Assembly (NCBI GenBank): GCA_021234155.1
Contig: JAJEKV010000005.1
Location: 10,100,572-10,164,571 of the forward strand
Reading direction: 5' to 3'
Source of the DNA: Isoetes taiwanensis
Lineage: Eukaryota; Streptophyta; Lycopodiopsida; Isoetales; Isoetaceae
DNA: 64,000 bases
Part shown: positions 33,704 to 46,240 of the stretch, in pieces
How positions within the stretch are numbered: position 1 is the first letter of the stretch
How the letters are laid out: the number at the start of each line of letters is the position of its first letter
Notes under the pieces: model-generated
The model's database searches: none
The model's input: only the letters and a program-made list of their open reading frames with translations
Told to the model about the DNA's origin: nothing
Position numbers and translations under genes: made by a program

Positions 33704-35338
33704 GAGCCAGAGAACACAGAAGCTAAGGGCATATTTCCAGAAGAAGAAAACTATTGCAAAAGGTTGCCTATAAGCAAGAGCCATAGTTTTCAGAAGCTGG
33801 AAACCTTTCGCAAAATACTTGGGCTCTCTTTTTCTTTAACTCCACAACTTTTTGGCATATGCGAGAAAAATCTTGTTTGTGCCATTTTCAGCAGCAACCA
33901 GGGGTTGAATCGACTAAGCAGCTCTTTTTGGAAAAACCCAATCGATGCCTCCTTGGTTGAACCACACCGAAACCAAATCTTTGTTATGACTTACGCCGCA
34001 ATTCCTATCAGGCTTCCCTCTTGTGAGAATTATGCTAATCGGTTTGTGATAATGGGCGAAAAACCCCCGCTGCGGTTTGCCCTTTGTTCTCGAAGTCCGG
34101 CTTAATGTCTTGCTGAGGTTACCCTACCAAAAATGACTGCCATAGCCAATTGGTGCAGCACAAGAACACAAAATGTTGTGTTACCTTATGGCGGCGGTGT
34201 GCGAGAGCACATGGAACAGAGTTACCGGAGAACACAAGAACCTCAAGGAGAGGATTTGACGGAGCCGATTCCTCCCAAACGTGGCATTGTTCGAAATTTT
34301 TTCCCAAATATTTTTCCCTCATGATTTTTCCTACACCCGGGAATGCGGGAATGAATCTTTGGTGTGTCTTGATTATATATGTGTAGATGTGTAGATAAGA
34401 TACTTTACCTATGTGTGCATATTTGCAGCTTTATTGACGTGAATATGGGATTGACATTGAACATTCAACCTCTATATCATTTTTATCTTTTAACCAAACG
34501 ATAGGTACGCATTGGAGAGCTTTACCATATCAATGTGGTCAAGTGTTTCAACTACTTATTTTCCATTATATTTGCTACTTGCAAAACATGGGAGGGTTAT
34601 TTTGATAGAGCACGTATATGTTTAAGACTCAAAATATACCACCTCTATTGTTTATTAGTGACATTAAGACCTAAGCAATAAAATTTAATAATCCCCTAAA
34701 AAATATAGTGATAATGTCTCTTGGTTTTTGCAAAGCTAGGGGTTTCCACATGACTTCGGCGTTTGTGGCGGCAAGAATAAACCACGATTTACGGTAACCA
34801 ATTCGGTCGGATAACCCTGGATGGTATCCTTCCTTTTCATCTCTCATGTTTCTTAGCAGATTGCCTTCCTTTGAGAATATGGTTAGCTTGGGTCCTTCTA
34901 TTGGGTTTTGGCATTTTTTGGAGTTGGCAGCGTTGATCCTTGGCGTGGTAGTCTCCTGACACATAGAGATCGTTCGACATATTGCTGCTGGCTATGTTAT
35001 TTGTTGTTGTATGAAGTCTCCCAAGAATACACTATTACTTTCTCTAAAAGCAATTGTGTATTACGGGATACACTTTAACTTTACTAGGATAGCAAGCTTG
35101 TATTCGAATACACTTTGCACACATATTGTTCTCTTATTTTTTATCTGAGTTTTCTTATTTTCTAACAGCCAAAAGAATGTCATTACATGTCAAACATATT
35201 TGATGGGCGGTTAAGCGTGGAAACACAGGGACGGATGCAAAGGAGCTTTATCTGTTGCCACGTCTACAATGCGGCGCCCTAATTTTGAGAAATTTTGGTT
35301 AAGTTTGCATGTAACCTTTATCTACATTGTATTACTTG

Positions 35339-36753
35339 ATTTGCGATATTTCTTCTTCTCACAAAGCAAGAAGGAAAATAAAGATCTTCGAGGGCTTCAT
35401 GCATTTGGTTAGAAGCGCACGGGAAGAGATCATTAGCGAGAAAGGAGAATCGACGATCGCGGAACCTTCCGACTACGAAAGATTTTGCATGTTTGATCAA
35501 AACAACTTGTTTTCGATCATTTATGGCGATTACACGAAATTGATTGGGACTGCATGTTTTCTGCTTTTCAAAGAGCAATGCATGTAGAAGAAACTCCTTT
35601 TGAAATTAGGGATCGATGCGGTTAATAGGTTTTGCAAGATTATGAGAACAATTCTTCTTACCGGAATAGTATTATTATTTGTGATTAAGAATCTCTATAG
35701 CCCAAATCTTGAAATTGGCTAGGGAGTTCGGCTTGTTCGAGGAAGTAAAGCTTCTTGCCAGGAAAGAAGACAGAGAGACATTAGAATCGGCAATAGAAGA
35801 GTTAGTACAGGTTGGAATGTTGAGGTGAGCAAGTTTTTTGTATTTCCCCTTTTTATTATGAGTTTCCTTCCCACCATTTTGTATTTATGCTTTGTTTCTA
35901 TTTCATTAGAAGAGGCTTGAGAATGCGTGTTTAAGGAGCAATGCATTTTGTTCGGAGATGGACAGTCATGGGTAAAATATATATCTCACCAACGAAATCC
36001 TACTTGAGATCAAACGATATTATCACTTTTGCATTACGGAGGAGGGGCTTCTTAGCGTTGATTCTAACTGCTTGATGGGCTGGCATTTGCTTTTGGAGAT
36101 GATGTTGTATTGGGATGTTTGGCCACTGAATATGGAAGAGAAGTGTTTGTGGTGAGTTTTTTAGGCTTAGGGTTAGGTCTACTATGCAATGAAGGATTAG
36201 GGTTAGGTCTAACTGGCATATTAGGCATGACGGTACATAGATTTGTCCAAAGTTTAGTATTGTGCAACACAGGGAAAAATTGATAGCCTTTCGAGAGAAC
36301 TTTTTCTTTGCAAAATTTGGTAATGTCGTGTTACTGACTAATGGATGTAATATGTGCTTTTGAACGAAGATGCATTTATTTTGTTTGAGTTTATTATATG
36401 GTCGTGGTTGCATGCAAGACCCCAATTTAGGTACAAGGATTGGAGATGGGGCATCCACGAAATGGGTTGATTAAATACCTTGGAATCCGTAATATTAAGG
36501 GAAATGGCGGAATGGTAATAAGGCAGGATTACATCGCTGTCTTTCAAGCTTTATGTTCGTGCTTTCTTATTTCGATTTGGTGTAGGTCTGGCTGAACGAA
36601 AAATAAAATGACTTGAGAAAGACATTTTTAAATCCTCTGCTACAAGTTTATGTTGAGAGGCAGATCTTGTGCTTTACTATCGGAGCATCAGTCAAGGCAA
36701 ACATTATGCGGGCTTCCACATTATTCATGCACAAATATATGGAATCAAACCAG
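35339..36753 (+). pseudogene. OTU-like cysteine protease gene, degenerate (copy B)
   Basis: This is the duplicate of the piece at 1635-3046. It has the same exon layout, but more disruptions in the first two pieces: a frameshift just after the RDR of the Cys block and altered bases around 35630-36080, where copy A has CAG or CTG. The third piece (36586-36753) is identical to copy A. It is not readable as a continuous protein. It may be a pseudogene, or a gene obscured by consensus errors. Confidence 0.35.
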
Positions 36754-39734
36754 GTAAATTCCTTGATTGTCTCTGGCAGCCTCTGCGACAATTTACTTTT
36801 AAATTTGTGATTGCAAGGATTGGGATTTACGTTTGCAGGTCATTTTTCTCTATGTTCAACCTTTCTCAAAAGCATTCGATACGATAACTCATACCCTTGG
36901 GGCTTGAAAGGTCGTACAATGGCAGGGTTGTGGAAATTGCATAGCAAAAATGGTTTTTCTTCTTACGTCGTGCAGGCATAGAACACATTGTATATCAAAC
37001 CATCTTGAAGAAGTTGGCGCAGATCCGGACTTAAGAAGAAGTATAGTAAGATACCAAGTGTCTAGGCCTATATCAAATTGTGAAGAAAAGTTCGATCGTC
37101 CACCTTTGTCTGTAGTAATGTAAGATCGATTGAATCTAAACGAGGAGCAAAAAATTATAGTTGATTTGCACATCTATTAGGAAGTAAAGGTATTTGCCAA
37201 AAGGAAAAATCGTCCATGTTGATATCATGAAAGGTAGTCTGTTACTTGGACTGTAGCATTGGTTGTGACAAATACAATGTTGCTTCGTGAAGTTTTATGC
37301 TGGTAAGCCCACATAAAAAATGATGGCCACATCCTCCTTAAAATACCCCCTTTTGGAACCTTAATAACGGTGAAAATGGTAGTAGCACTAGCTTAAAGGT
37401 GAGATATTTGGAAATCAACTCGAGGAGAATGATGCATTTTATGGTCCTTCAATGGATAGAAAGCACAAAACAACGGTAATTGTTTATAGAGGAGAAACAT
37501 TGCACAATTAGAATGGAATTGTCTACCATTCAAGTTCACCCAAGCATTCCCCGGCCTACTCTAAAAACTACAAAATAATAGAAATTAGAAGCTGTGGGCA
37601 TCCCATTTACGCAATAATCCTCATATTAAAAATCAGGCCCTTCCATTGATCGCATGCCCTCATATAGAAGAGCCATTGCCACGCAAGAAAGGTTCATCTC
37701 AAATAAGGATCATGAGCGGGATGTAAAGATGTGCAAAAACGTCACAATGTGCAAAAAGACTGCTTAGATCAAGTATGGAAGAATAGAAAAATAATCAATA
37801 GCATGAGAAAGGAATGTTCTAAAATATGTGAGCATCATAAAAGTTTACCTTTTCCATCTGTGATGTACATAGATCAGACCTTTCTTTGTTTGTGATCGCC
37901 ACTTTGGGAAGATAAGTTGGTCTCCTATAAAGAAAAACTAAGATGGAGATGGAAGATAACATTGCAGCCTGCTCCAACTTGATTTCCTTGCCATTAGCAT
38001 AAATAAAAGCAATTATAAGGGCCAAGTGGGTTCTAACGAACACGGATCATGTTCTCCTTACGTCACGGGAAAAGAGGAACCAAAGCATCAGATTACATAT
38101 GACCAAATCCGAAGCAAGACAACACCTACAACATATTCTGAAATTTGATTAGAGTAGACGTCAAGTTAGAACAAAGCAATCAAAGATATCATATAAGCAA
38201 AAAATCTGGTGATTTTTATATGGAGCACACAGAAATGGAAGAAAAAATGGTATCAAAAGGTCACCTACAAAGATGAACTTTGTAACTTTTGTTTGCTTTC
38301 AAGAGCATCATAAAGATAGAACACTCAAATAAGCATGCAATTAGGATTGTAGCCAACGTTCCTTAAAATAGATGACTGTCAGTAGAGGAAAAATCAACAT
38401 TTGATAATATGCCATTGCATATATTCCGCTTATGGTTATATCCAGATGAATATGGTACCCAAAGACTTCAAAACACGTTGCATTTAAAGACTTACACGAA
38501 TATGCCAACATTCACCATTGAACAGGATGTCAATACAGGGTTGTATACTACATAAACTTGTATGGCATGTAGTCTCTAGAAACTTTTCTTCAGCTCTAGA
38601 AAGAATCTTTGTCCGAGAAAAACCTATGTTTTGTTGTTGCAGTAAAACATGATTGCTCAACAGATTGATCTATAAATGAAGCATAAGAAATGTCATGTTG
38701 AAAATGACATTATTCTTGCTTGCAATGCCATTATTCTCCTGTTTATACATTTTCGAGTATTCCTTTAACAGATGCTTATGTGATATTTGCAAAAAGAGTT
38801 TCCGAGATTTGTACTACGAAGAACATCCAGATTAAAAAGCAACAGCTATTTGAACAACACACTCCTAGCTGTAATCATTCTAGCATTCTGCCAGAGAATG
38901 AAGCGAGGGAAGGATTGATGGCGAGGTTGCAGGATGTCAATTGTTGTTGTAAAAACACGGTTACATCAAATACATTTAAGCATAAGAGCCAATGGCAAAA
39001 GTGAGTTTTCAGCCCGGCAGGACAAAAGGTTGTTTCTCTGAGATTTTATGTCTGTCGTTTTCCTAAGTGAATGCATGTGCATGCATAACCTAGGTTGACG
39101 GGCTATGGATTTCAAATTTGCTGGAAGTTTAAAACATTAGTCTAATAGATTTTTTCCTGATCAAATAGTCATCCAAGGCTTTATATTTCTTACCTTTAGA
39201 TTTAGTGGTCTGGGTGCTTAAATGAATGCGTGCAAAATGTCTCAAATTTACTCCTTTGAAAGATGATTGGGACCAACCTCTAGCTTGATGTTGCCCAATC
39301 AGTGTTGTTTAAGTACCCGTACACTACGATTGTGTACTTATAGTACCTTGGGTAGTGTACAGTTACGTCTTGTACCTCTAAAGTGTAGGGTCAAAAAAAA
39401 AAAATAAAAAAATTTATGAGTTTAAATCATATCCTCAAGACAATTTTGTGCCTCCCTAATGTCTAATGTCAACTTCAAGGCTAAAAAAACTCTAATTATA
39501 TGTTTCTCGCTCATGTAGTGTTTGACAAAGAGCAGGTAAAAGTTTTGTGCTTATATTTCTTTGCTTTAGTACTAATTTCAATCCATTTACATGAACTTCT
39601 TATTGTGGGTTCTTTTTTGACCAGCCAAATCTCTTAACCAACTCCTTATAGTTCAGATCTTATAGAAAATTCTCAAAAAACTCTAACCTCAAGTGCAAAT
39701 TTGCAAAATTTACATAAAGAACTTTATATTTTTC
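36754..39734. other. Intergenic stretch, no recognised gene (copy B)
   Basis: Counterpart of 3047-6000. It contains the same unassigned 76-nt exon-like piece on the minus strand near 37850-37925 and the same A-rich run near 39393-39412. Nothing else is recognisable. Confidence 0.6.
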
Positions 39735-39925
39735 CCGTACGTAACGTACTGTACGTACTATACATAAAACAAAACAGCACATGGAAAACGTACATAACGT
39801 ACTAAAAAACTCTAAAGTACATAAAAGGTACAGTACCTTGGAAGACGTACTGTACAAGTATTGTACACTAAGTACGTGACAACACTGTGCCCAATTCAAG
39901 TTCTATCCCCTTGTATGTATGTACA
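39735..39925. promoter_or_regulatory. Dense GTAC motif cluster (copy B)
   Basis: About fourteen GTAC tetramers occur in under 200 bp, several as back-to-back CGTAC or TGTAC, with five more near 39315-39380. GTAC is the core of copper-response elements bound by SPL-type factors in plants, but a palindromic tetramer can also pile up in a simple repeat. No gene start is visible next to it. In copy A (5990-6235) most of these sites read as GCAT, GATC or CGCAC instead. A regulatory role is speculative. Confidence 0.25.
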
Positions 39926-40779
39926 GGTATAAAGCTGTCTACAGCACTGCCATAAGAGTTACCTTGTGCATCATCTATTTCTAAAGAAAAGGACCCAAGG
40001 ACCTTTTTCAAACTAACTTAAGAAATATATATATTGAGGTTCTGATATTTATCCATGACTAATTTTAAATTTGCAGGCCAAGTTTGGTAGGCCGCTGCCC
40101 ACAATTTTCGTTACCAAATGATGTAGAATCTACTGCTATAAGTTTAGCGCCTCCAGCTCTTGAACATGCTATCACATAGAAAGCAGAAAGCCCATCAATT
40201 GTGACTGGAAACTTGCAACAAGCAACTAAGATAATGAGGAGGATATGAGCTGCTCAGACAAGGTATTATTTCTATTCAAGAGCCTCTAATGTTTAACCAG
40301 ACAACGTCATCATTCAATAACATGTCATTGGAAACAGGAGCAAAGAAGTGCCTACGGAGTCTATGAACTTTGCATTAAGCGTCCTCTCTCTTGGTACCCA
40401 TTTAAAAGAGGGTGGCAGCTTTCCAGACTCAAGTAACGACGTCGCCTTAGAATCTGCTATTGCAGGGCTAGTACTGGTCCTAGATTAGATATCATCTTTA
40501 AAGTACACGTCATTTAGACGTTACTCAAGTAGTTTCTCCCTGCACCATTATTTTAGCCTGCGAAATTACTGTATTGTCACAGGGAGGGGAGGAAGTTACT
40601 GCAAGGTGATCCACGTTGGAAAAAGGGTCTTTGATGGGCAGGCAGCACTAGGCTGGTGACACTGGTTTCAGCGATGCCCCTAGACTTGCCCCTAGGATCC
40701 GAAAACTTCCTCAAGGTGGGATTGTATCCTGCCTACAAAGTGTGCATGTATGGCTAAAGTTTTGCCCAACGGATATGTC

Positions 40780-40845
40780 GTGAGTTGGTATAGGCCTAGT
40801 AATGCCAAAAATAAGTGTTCATTTGGTCATGGGTTCAAACCTTGC
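40780..40845 (+). mobile_element. tRNA-derived SINE-like unit (copy B)
   Basis: Single copy-B counterpart of the two units at 7095 and 7640, with the same box A-like (TTGGTATAGGCCTAGTAATG) and box B-like (GGGTTCAAACC) sequences. Confidence 0.55.
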
Positions 40846-40984
40846 CAATGTTATTTATATTTGGAAGTTGGTTACTAGGGGTATACGATGATGATCCCCG
40901 ACGTGGTAGAACTTAAAAGCCTATGCATGTTCTCCACTTTGGCTGCTCGTTGGCAGTGGGACAAAAACTAGCTAAATAATCCAA

Positions 40985-41230
40985 AAACCTTGCCCCCCAA
41001 GAATGGTTGGAGGGCTTTGCCATTTGGAGGTCGCCATAGCCAGATGCTCTGTCTGTTTTGCCAGTTATCCAGTTCAAACATCAGTGGCCCACAACGCAGG
41101 TGACCGCCAGTTTACAGGGAACAATAGGTTTGGAGCAGTCACCAGCATATCCAGGTATATTCCAGCATATACTTAGGATATGCCACAAACCATATAAGCG
41201 AGGGTTTACCGCCCTAGGGGCAATCCAAAA
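40985..41230 (-). repeat. Dispersed repeat family member 1 (copy B)
   Basis: Counterpart of 7855-8095. Copy B keeps the CCAG and CAGC triplets (for example CACCAGCATATCCAGG) where copy A reads CACCAAAGATATCCAG, so copy B matches member 3 better and is probably the correct reading. Confidence 0.5.
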
Positions 41231-41791
41231 GAATTATGTTCTTTGTTCTTCCCATCAAAATTATTTGAGCATAATGGGCCACTATAAAAAATAAATCTAC
41301 AAATAAAGAGTAGTTCTTTTGCAGACGAAACTTGAAAGACTCACAGACAGAACTAGCCTTGGCTATGGTTGTGCGGGTTAGAGGCCAGGATAGAAGAAGC
41401 ACTAGAAATCGACGTCATCTCCTATCTCCGGATCTATTTTTGGGGTCTTTTGGATAGGCTAGAATTGTAAGAAAAGGCTGTAGGCCCGATAGGCTTGCTT
41501 GTGATTGCATTCATAGAGTAGACCTTGATAACCAATGTCAAGAGCCAAGACGTTGGCTTAAACTGCCACTCTAAACTGCTAATTGTGTTTTATGATGGCT
41601 AAACGTCCCACTTATTTAATGAAAGAATACAAGGGTTTTCTTATCTACCTTTGTTCCAAGTCATTTTCTGTGATAAAGGGATGAAACGTAATTAACAGTT
41701 GGAAGTTTTCTATGGGATTGTAGTGGAGTTTCATGTAGCCATGGACATATTCGAATTGTTATAAACATACAATTAGAATAAGATGATAATA

Positions 41792-41919
41792 GAAATAATA
41801 ATAATAATAATAATAAGATAATTCATTTCTGGTAACCTGGGTATATTCTAGCATATACCCAGGATATGCCACAAACCCACATAAGCCAGGGTTTGCCCCC
41901 CTAGGGGCAACCCAAAAAT
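41792..41919 (-). repeat. Dispersed repeat family member 2 (copy B)
   Basis: Matches 8641-8768 throughout, including the (ATT)n tail and both palindromes. Confidence 0.55.
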
Positions 41920-42060
41920 TGGTTGAGTCATCATACATAACCATAATTGTACTTATCAACGGTAACTTTTTTTATTGTTCTTTTTTGAGGCAGTCTAGGG
42001 CAAGCAAAGTTAGAAGGCATCATTTCTCTTAGTGTCTATATTAATGAGACATTTTCTTGT

Positions 42061-42784
42061 AGCAACTGGAGCCATCAAGAGTTTACTCAAGTTCAAGAGT
42101 GGCAAGTAGCAATGGGGATAGCCTTGAACGTAGCAATGGGAGTAACCTTGATCTGGAGTCATGTGCTTTGCTTCTACGACAAAACCCTGCATGGAAAAAC
42201 ATCTAAGAAGTATTTCTAAAATGTAAATCGTTGACATCCCAATGATGCTTCTAGACAATCTTGTACTAGGTAATTCCCATGAGGATTTCCATTATGCCAT
42301 GTAAAGGACTCCGAAATTCTGCTAGAATTCTTTACAGACGTAATGACCTACTGGACATAATAGCCATTCACATCCATTATTCGATATAGAATTCTCTAGA
42401 TTTAGGTTTAGGGATGAATATGTAGCAACTGGATTCATCAAGAGATTACTCAAGCTCAAGAGTGGCAGGTAGCAATTGGGAATAGCCTTGAATGTAGCAA
42501 TGGGAATGGCCTTGATCTAGAGGCATGTGCTTTGCTTCTACGACCAAACCCTACATGGAAAACCATCTAAGAAGTATTTCTAAGATGTAAATAGTTGACA
42601 TCCCAATGACGCTTCTAGACAATCTTGTACTAGGTAATTCGATGAGGAGGTCCATTATGCCATGTAAAGAACTCCTAAATGCTGCTAGAACCCTTTATAG
42701 ACGTAATGACCTACTGGACATAATAGCCATTCACATCCATTATTCGATATATAATTTTCTAGATTTAGATGTAGGGATGAATAT
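42061..42784. repeat. 360-bp tandem duplication (copy B)
   Basis: Counterpart of 8911-9633, with the same two direct units. Confidence 0.85.
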
Positions 42785-43424
42785 GAAGCAAGAAGCCTAA
42801 ATCAAAATCAATTTCTAATCTAGAAAAAACATTCCCCTTGATTTCCATCAAAATTGGGCTTAAAAAATGTCATAATCTCCATCTAAATTGGGTTCATGAC
42901 AACGACGACCACCACCTACAACAGATAGAACAATGACATACAATATCATCAGTCATCATATCTTACTAATTTCTAGTCTGCAACAAAAACATCTCAATTA
43001 TTATCTCTGCAGCGGCAACACTTGAATTGCGTGTTGGCCCCAGCGTCAGTACTCAGCCGGAGTAAGGTTAATTGCAAAGAAAAAAACTTTGTAATGTTTG
43101 TTGATGGATCCTTTAGGCACCAAATCCAGCACCAAATCGTACACAAAATTTTTATATACAGAGCATAATGCTCCAACTACAGAATTGAGCTTACAATATC
43201 TCAAAATATAATGTACATGATAAGGCAAAATTTGAATTTCATGTGACATGAATAAAAGGCCTCATTCTGGCCTCCTTGCCATACTTTACCTTCCGAATCA
43301 GAGAAATACTTTGAATAAGTTTGCAACAATATATAAGACTCAGAGAACAGCCAACTCTGAATTAACTATGTTCATGATATTTGAATTCTTAATCAATAGT
43401 TAAATGCTACATACCTGTGTATTA

Positions 43425-44313
43425 TAGTTTGATGAAGTGAGCCCCTTTCCAATGGTCACCCAACCAGCACGAATATTATGGTCTCTCCCAAACAGTTCAA
43501 GATGCCATTGACCAAGTGCAAAACGTTCAATTATGTGATAGAGCTCTTCTGGCTTTGTCACCGTACCTGGTAGAACCATGCAAAGTTGTTCGGTACATAG
43601 ATTGTAAAATTCAGTGCGTTCTTAACGTGTTTTCGTGCAGTATAAAAGTATACCATATGAAGGCTCCTCTGATATTATCACATCTGTGTCAACATTCACG
43701 TGTATGATATGCCCATCTGTACTGCGACACACAGTGCCCTTAATATCCATCAAACAATGTTCCTGAAAAGAAGTGCTACCCTTTTTATCCAAACCCTAAA
43801 GGCAATGTCTTGTAAATCATAGCAATACTATGTCTAATATTTGCAAAGATTACAGATGCCAACTGTGAATACTTCCTTCAGATGATTGATCCCTTTATCT
43901 GCAATGCCAAGACGTCCATCTTGCAGAACATGCTAGATGTAAAAAAATGAAATGACATTGGCACATAAAACTTATTGTTAGGCAGTATAAGACTAAAACT
44001 AACTAAAGATCTAAAGCACAAAAAAAAACACTGAAAAGTAACAATTTCTATCTTTTCAAGCACAAGAAAAGGCACTGGTACAAAAACTTATTGTTAAGCA
44101 GTAGAAGATTAAAACTAACCACAGATGTAAGGCACGAGAAAAAGACTGAAATATGACAACTTCAGTGACTTTGAAACAAGGTTTCCAATTACTTTACATG
44201 GCAGGATTCACACAGTACCTTCGAATGCGGAAAAAGGGTGTTTGAATCATTTCGCAGTGCAGGAGATGGATTTTCCTTATCCAGCATATATCTTCATACC
44301 GTCGAAAACCCCA
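43425..44313 (-). pseudogene. METTL14/MTB-like methyltransferase gene fragment (copy B)
   Basis: The better-preserved duplicate. Exon-like pieces on the minus strand are 44219-44313 (WGFRRYEDICW, then a one-base frame change before ALRNDSNTLFPHSK), 43654-43762 ([30 protein letters not shown]) and 43566 down to 43425 (TVTKPEELYHIIERFALG, LELFGRDHNIRAGW). Boundaries obey GT-AG with matching phases: the SYG codon is split across the second intron exactly as the family sequence requires. The frameshift in the first piece and the missing N- and C-terminal exons indicate a remnant rather than a working subunit. It may be a captured gene fragment, because nothing else of the locus is visible. Confidence 0.8.
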
Positions 44314-45539
44314 CGACAGAAAATATCATGCTACTGTAGTTAGAAATCAGACCCGAGTGCTGGTGAAAATAAGCACGGACTTTGATTGTGCAAAGCAGCT
44401 TCCACTGCTGCAGGTTGTACCTAACCCTTGCATAGAATAGCAAGGCACGTAAAATGGCGCAGAGCAAAATGCTTGTGGAAATAAAACATAGAATAAGACA
44501 CCTAGCTGAGAATTCATCTGCAGGTGGAATCTAGCCAAGGCACGTAAAATGGCTCAGAGCAAAATGCTGGTGTAGAAGCGTTGCATGGAAGTAAGGCCAC
44601 AATTAGTGAGACATAAAATGGAAATAAAACATAGAATAGGACATCTAGCTGAGAATTCATCTGTACAATATAGACAAATACTAGAACATATAAGTATCTT
44701 ACATGATGATTAAACATCACGAAAAAGCCAGACCATGTAAAGAGCGGACGTCGTGGATTCATCTGTTGCACACATCAGGTATGATTATGATGTCTGTATG
44801 GTCTCACTGCAATGCCTGTCACGATGCAATTCAATACTAAACAAAAATAACACAGTTTTGCTAAGGTTATGCAAATGCTGCTAGCTCATGAAAAGACGCC
44901 AGATAAGGTTACTCTAAAAAGGAATTCTTATCATATAATCCTTCCATTGTTAACCATTGAAAGAACAATTCGAAGAAGAAAGGGGCAGAAAACAATAAAC
45001 TTGTAAACTAGAACATGAGAGAACAAAGAATTTGTTAAGAATTGTGGAACGAAGAGGAGGAAGCGTATCTTGGAAGAACACGATGCTGAAACGGAAGTTC
45101 AAAGCTGAGATGCAAAGTGAACAGAAGATATTTCCTCCACGCGTTCGGATCCCTAAATAAATAGGTCTTTTGCATAGAATATAAATCGAAATCACCAGAA
45201 TGAGAGGATGCATAGAGCTTATAGTTCTGAGAATCTCGAAGCTAGATGCCTTGAAGCTAGATGCCTTCAGAAGAGAAGAAGAAAGGTGGTGGCAGGCCCA
45301 TCAGAAGATCTATGCAAAACAGAACAAATGGATTAGAACATGAAATAGGATGCTAGCATCTACAGCCAGATATCTGGCCTTTAGGGCTCTTTTCATCGTC
45401 AGATTTTTATTAACCTAAAATCTGACTGGCCAATGCACCATCTCTGATGAGAACCGGACATAATCAGGCCTTGAAAAAAAAAAAAGGTTTCTACAAATAT
45501 GGCCGAAAGGCACCGGGGGCCGGAATGCACCAGAGCACG

Positions 45540-45742
45540 ATGATTCAAAAGCTCGCCACTTTCAATGCGCCTTGCCGGTTACCCGGTTGCAACATCGGCG
45601 ATACAGAACACAGGTGAACGCCAGTTTACAGGGAACAATGGGTTTATAGCAGTCACAAGCATATCTTGGGTATATTCTAGCATATACCCAAAATATGCCA
45701 CAAACCCACATAAACCAAGGTTTGCACCCCCCTAGGGGCAAC
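45540..45742 (-). repeat. Dispersed repeat family member 3 (copy B)
   Basis: Counterpart of 12400-12605. Identical over the hairpin half. A few CAG/CTG-site differences from copy A occur near 45500-45590. Confidence 0.5.
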
Positions 45743-46054
45743 CCAAAAAACTATACGTTGAGCTGATTTTGGGATTTTTGTGATGTACTAATGAAACTTT
45801 TTCTGCCATGTTGTATTTTTTTTTGCATTTATGCTTCATAAATTCCTAATTAATGCATAGTATGACATTAAATTCTGAATTTTTGTCAGCTGGCTTCCTA
45901 AGACATCATCACTGCACAAACCAATTTTCAGAAATTTCAGATAAAATTTAGATCAAAGATTTAGCATTAGAATTGTCCGAGCAGCCTGCTGTTGAGCTGG
46001 CAACCTTCTCCAAGTTGTTGAGCTGGCAACCTTCTCCAAGTCAAACAAGACTAG

Positions 46055-46240
46055 GACTTTCTAGGCCGCCCCACCATATGGGAGAGTCCAGACCAGGATC
46101 GGTTGGTCGTACTTGAACCCGTGACTTCAGAGCAATGGATTTTTAAGATCCCCATTACTTGATCAATGTTGGCCATGTTTGAAACCCTAACGTCGGGTGT
46201 GGCAGTTTAAGGTCCTGTCACTAGACCATGCCCTTATCTT
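46055..46240 (-). mobile_element. tRNA-derived SINE, minus strand (copy B)
   Basis: Counterpart of 12905-13100 with the same box A-like and box B-like sequences (GTCACGGGTTCAAGT). Here copy A differs mainly at CAG, CTG and GTAC sites. Confidence 0.45.
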
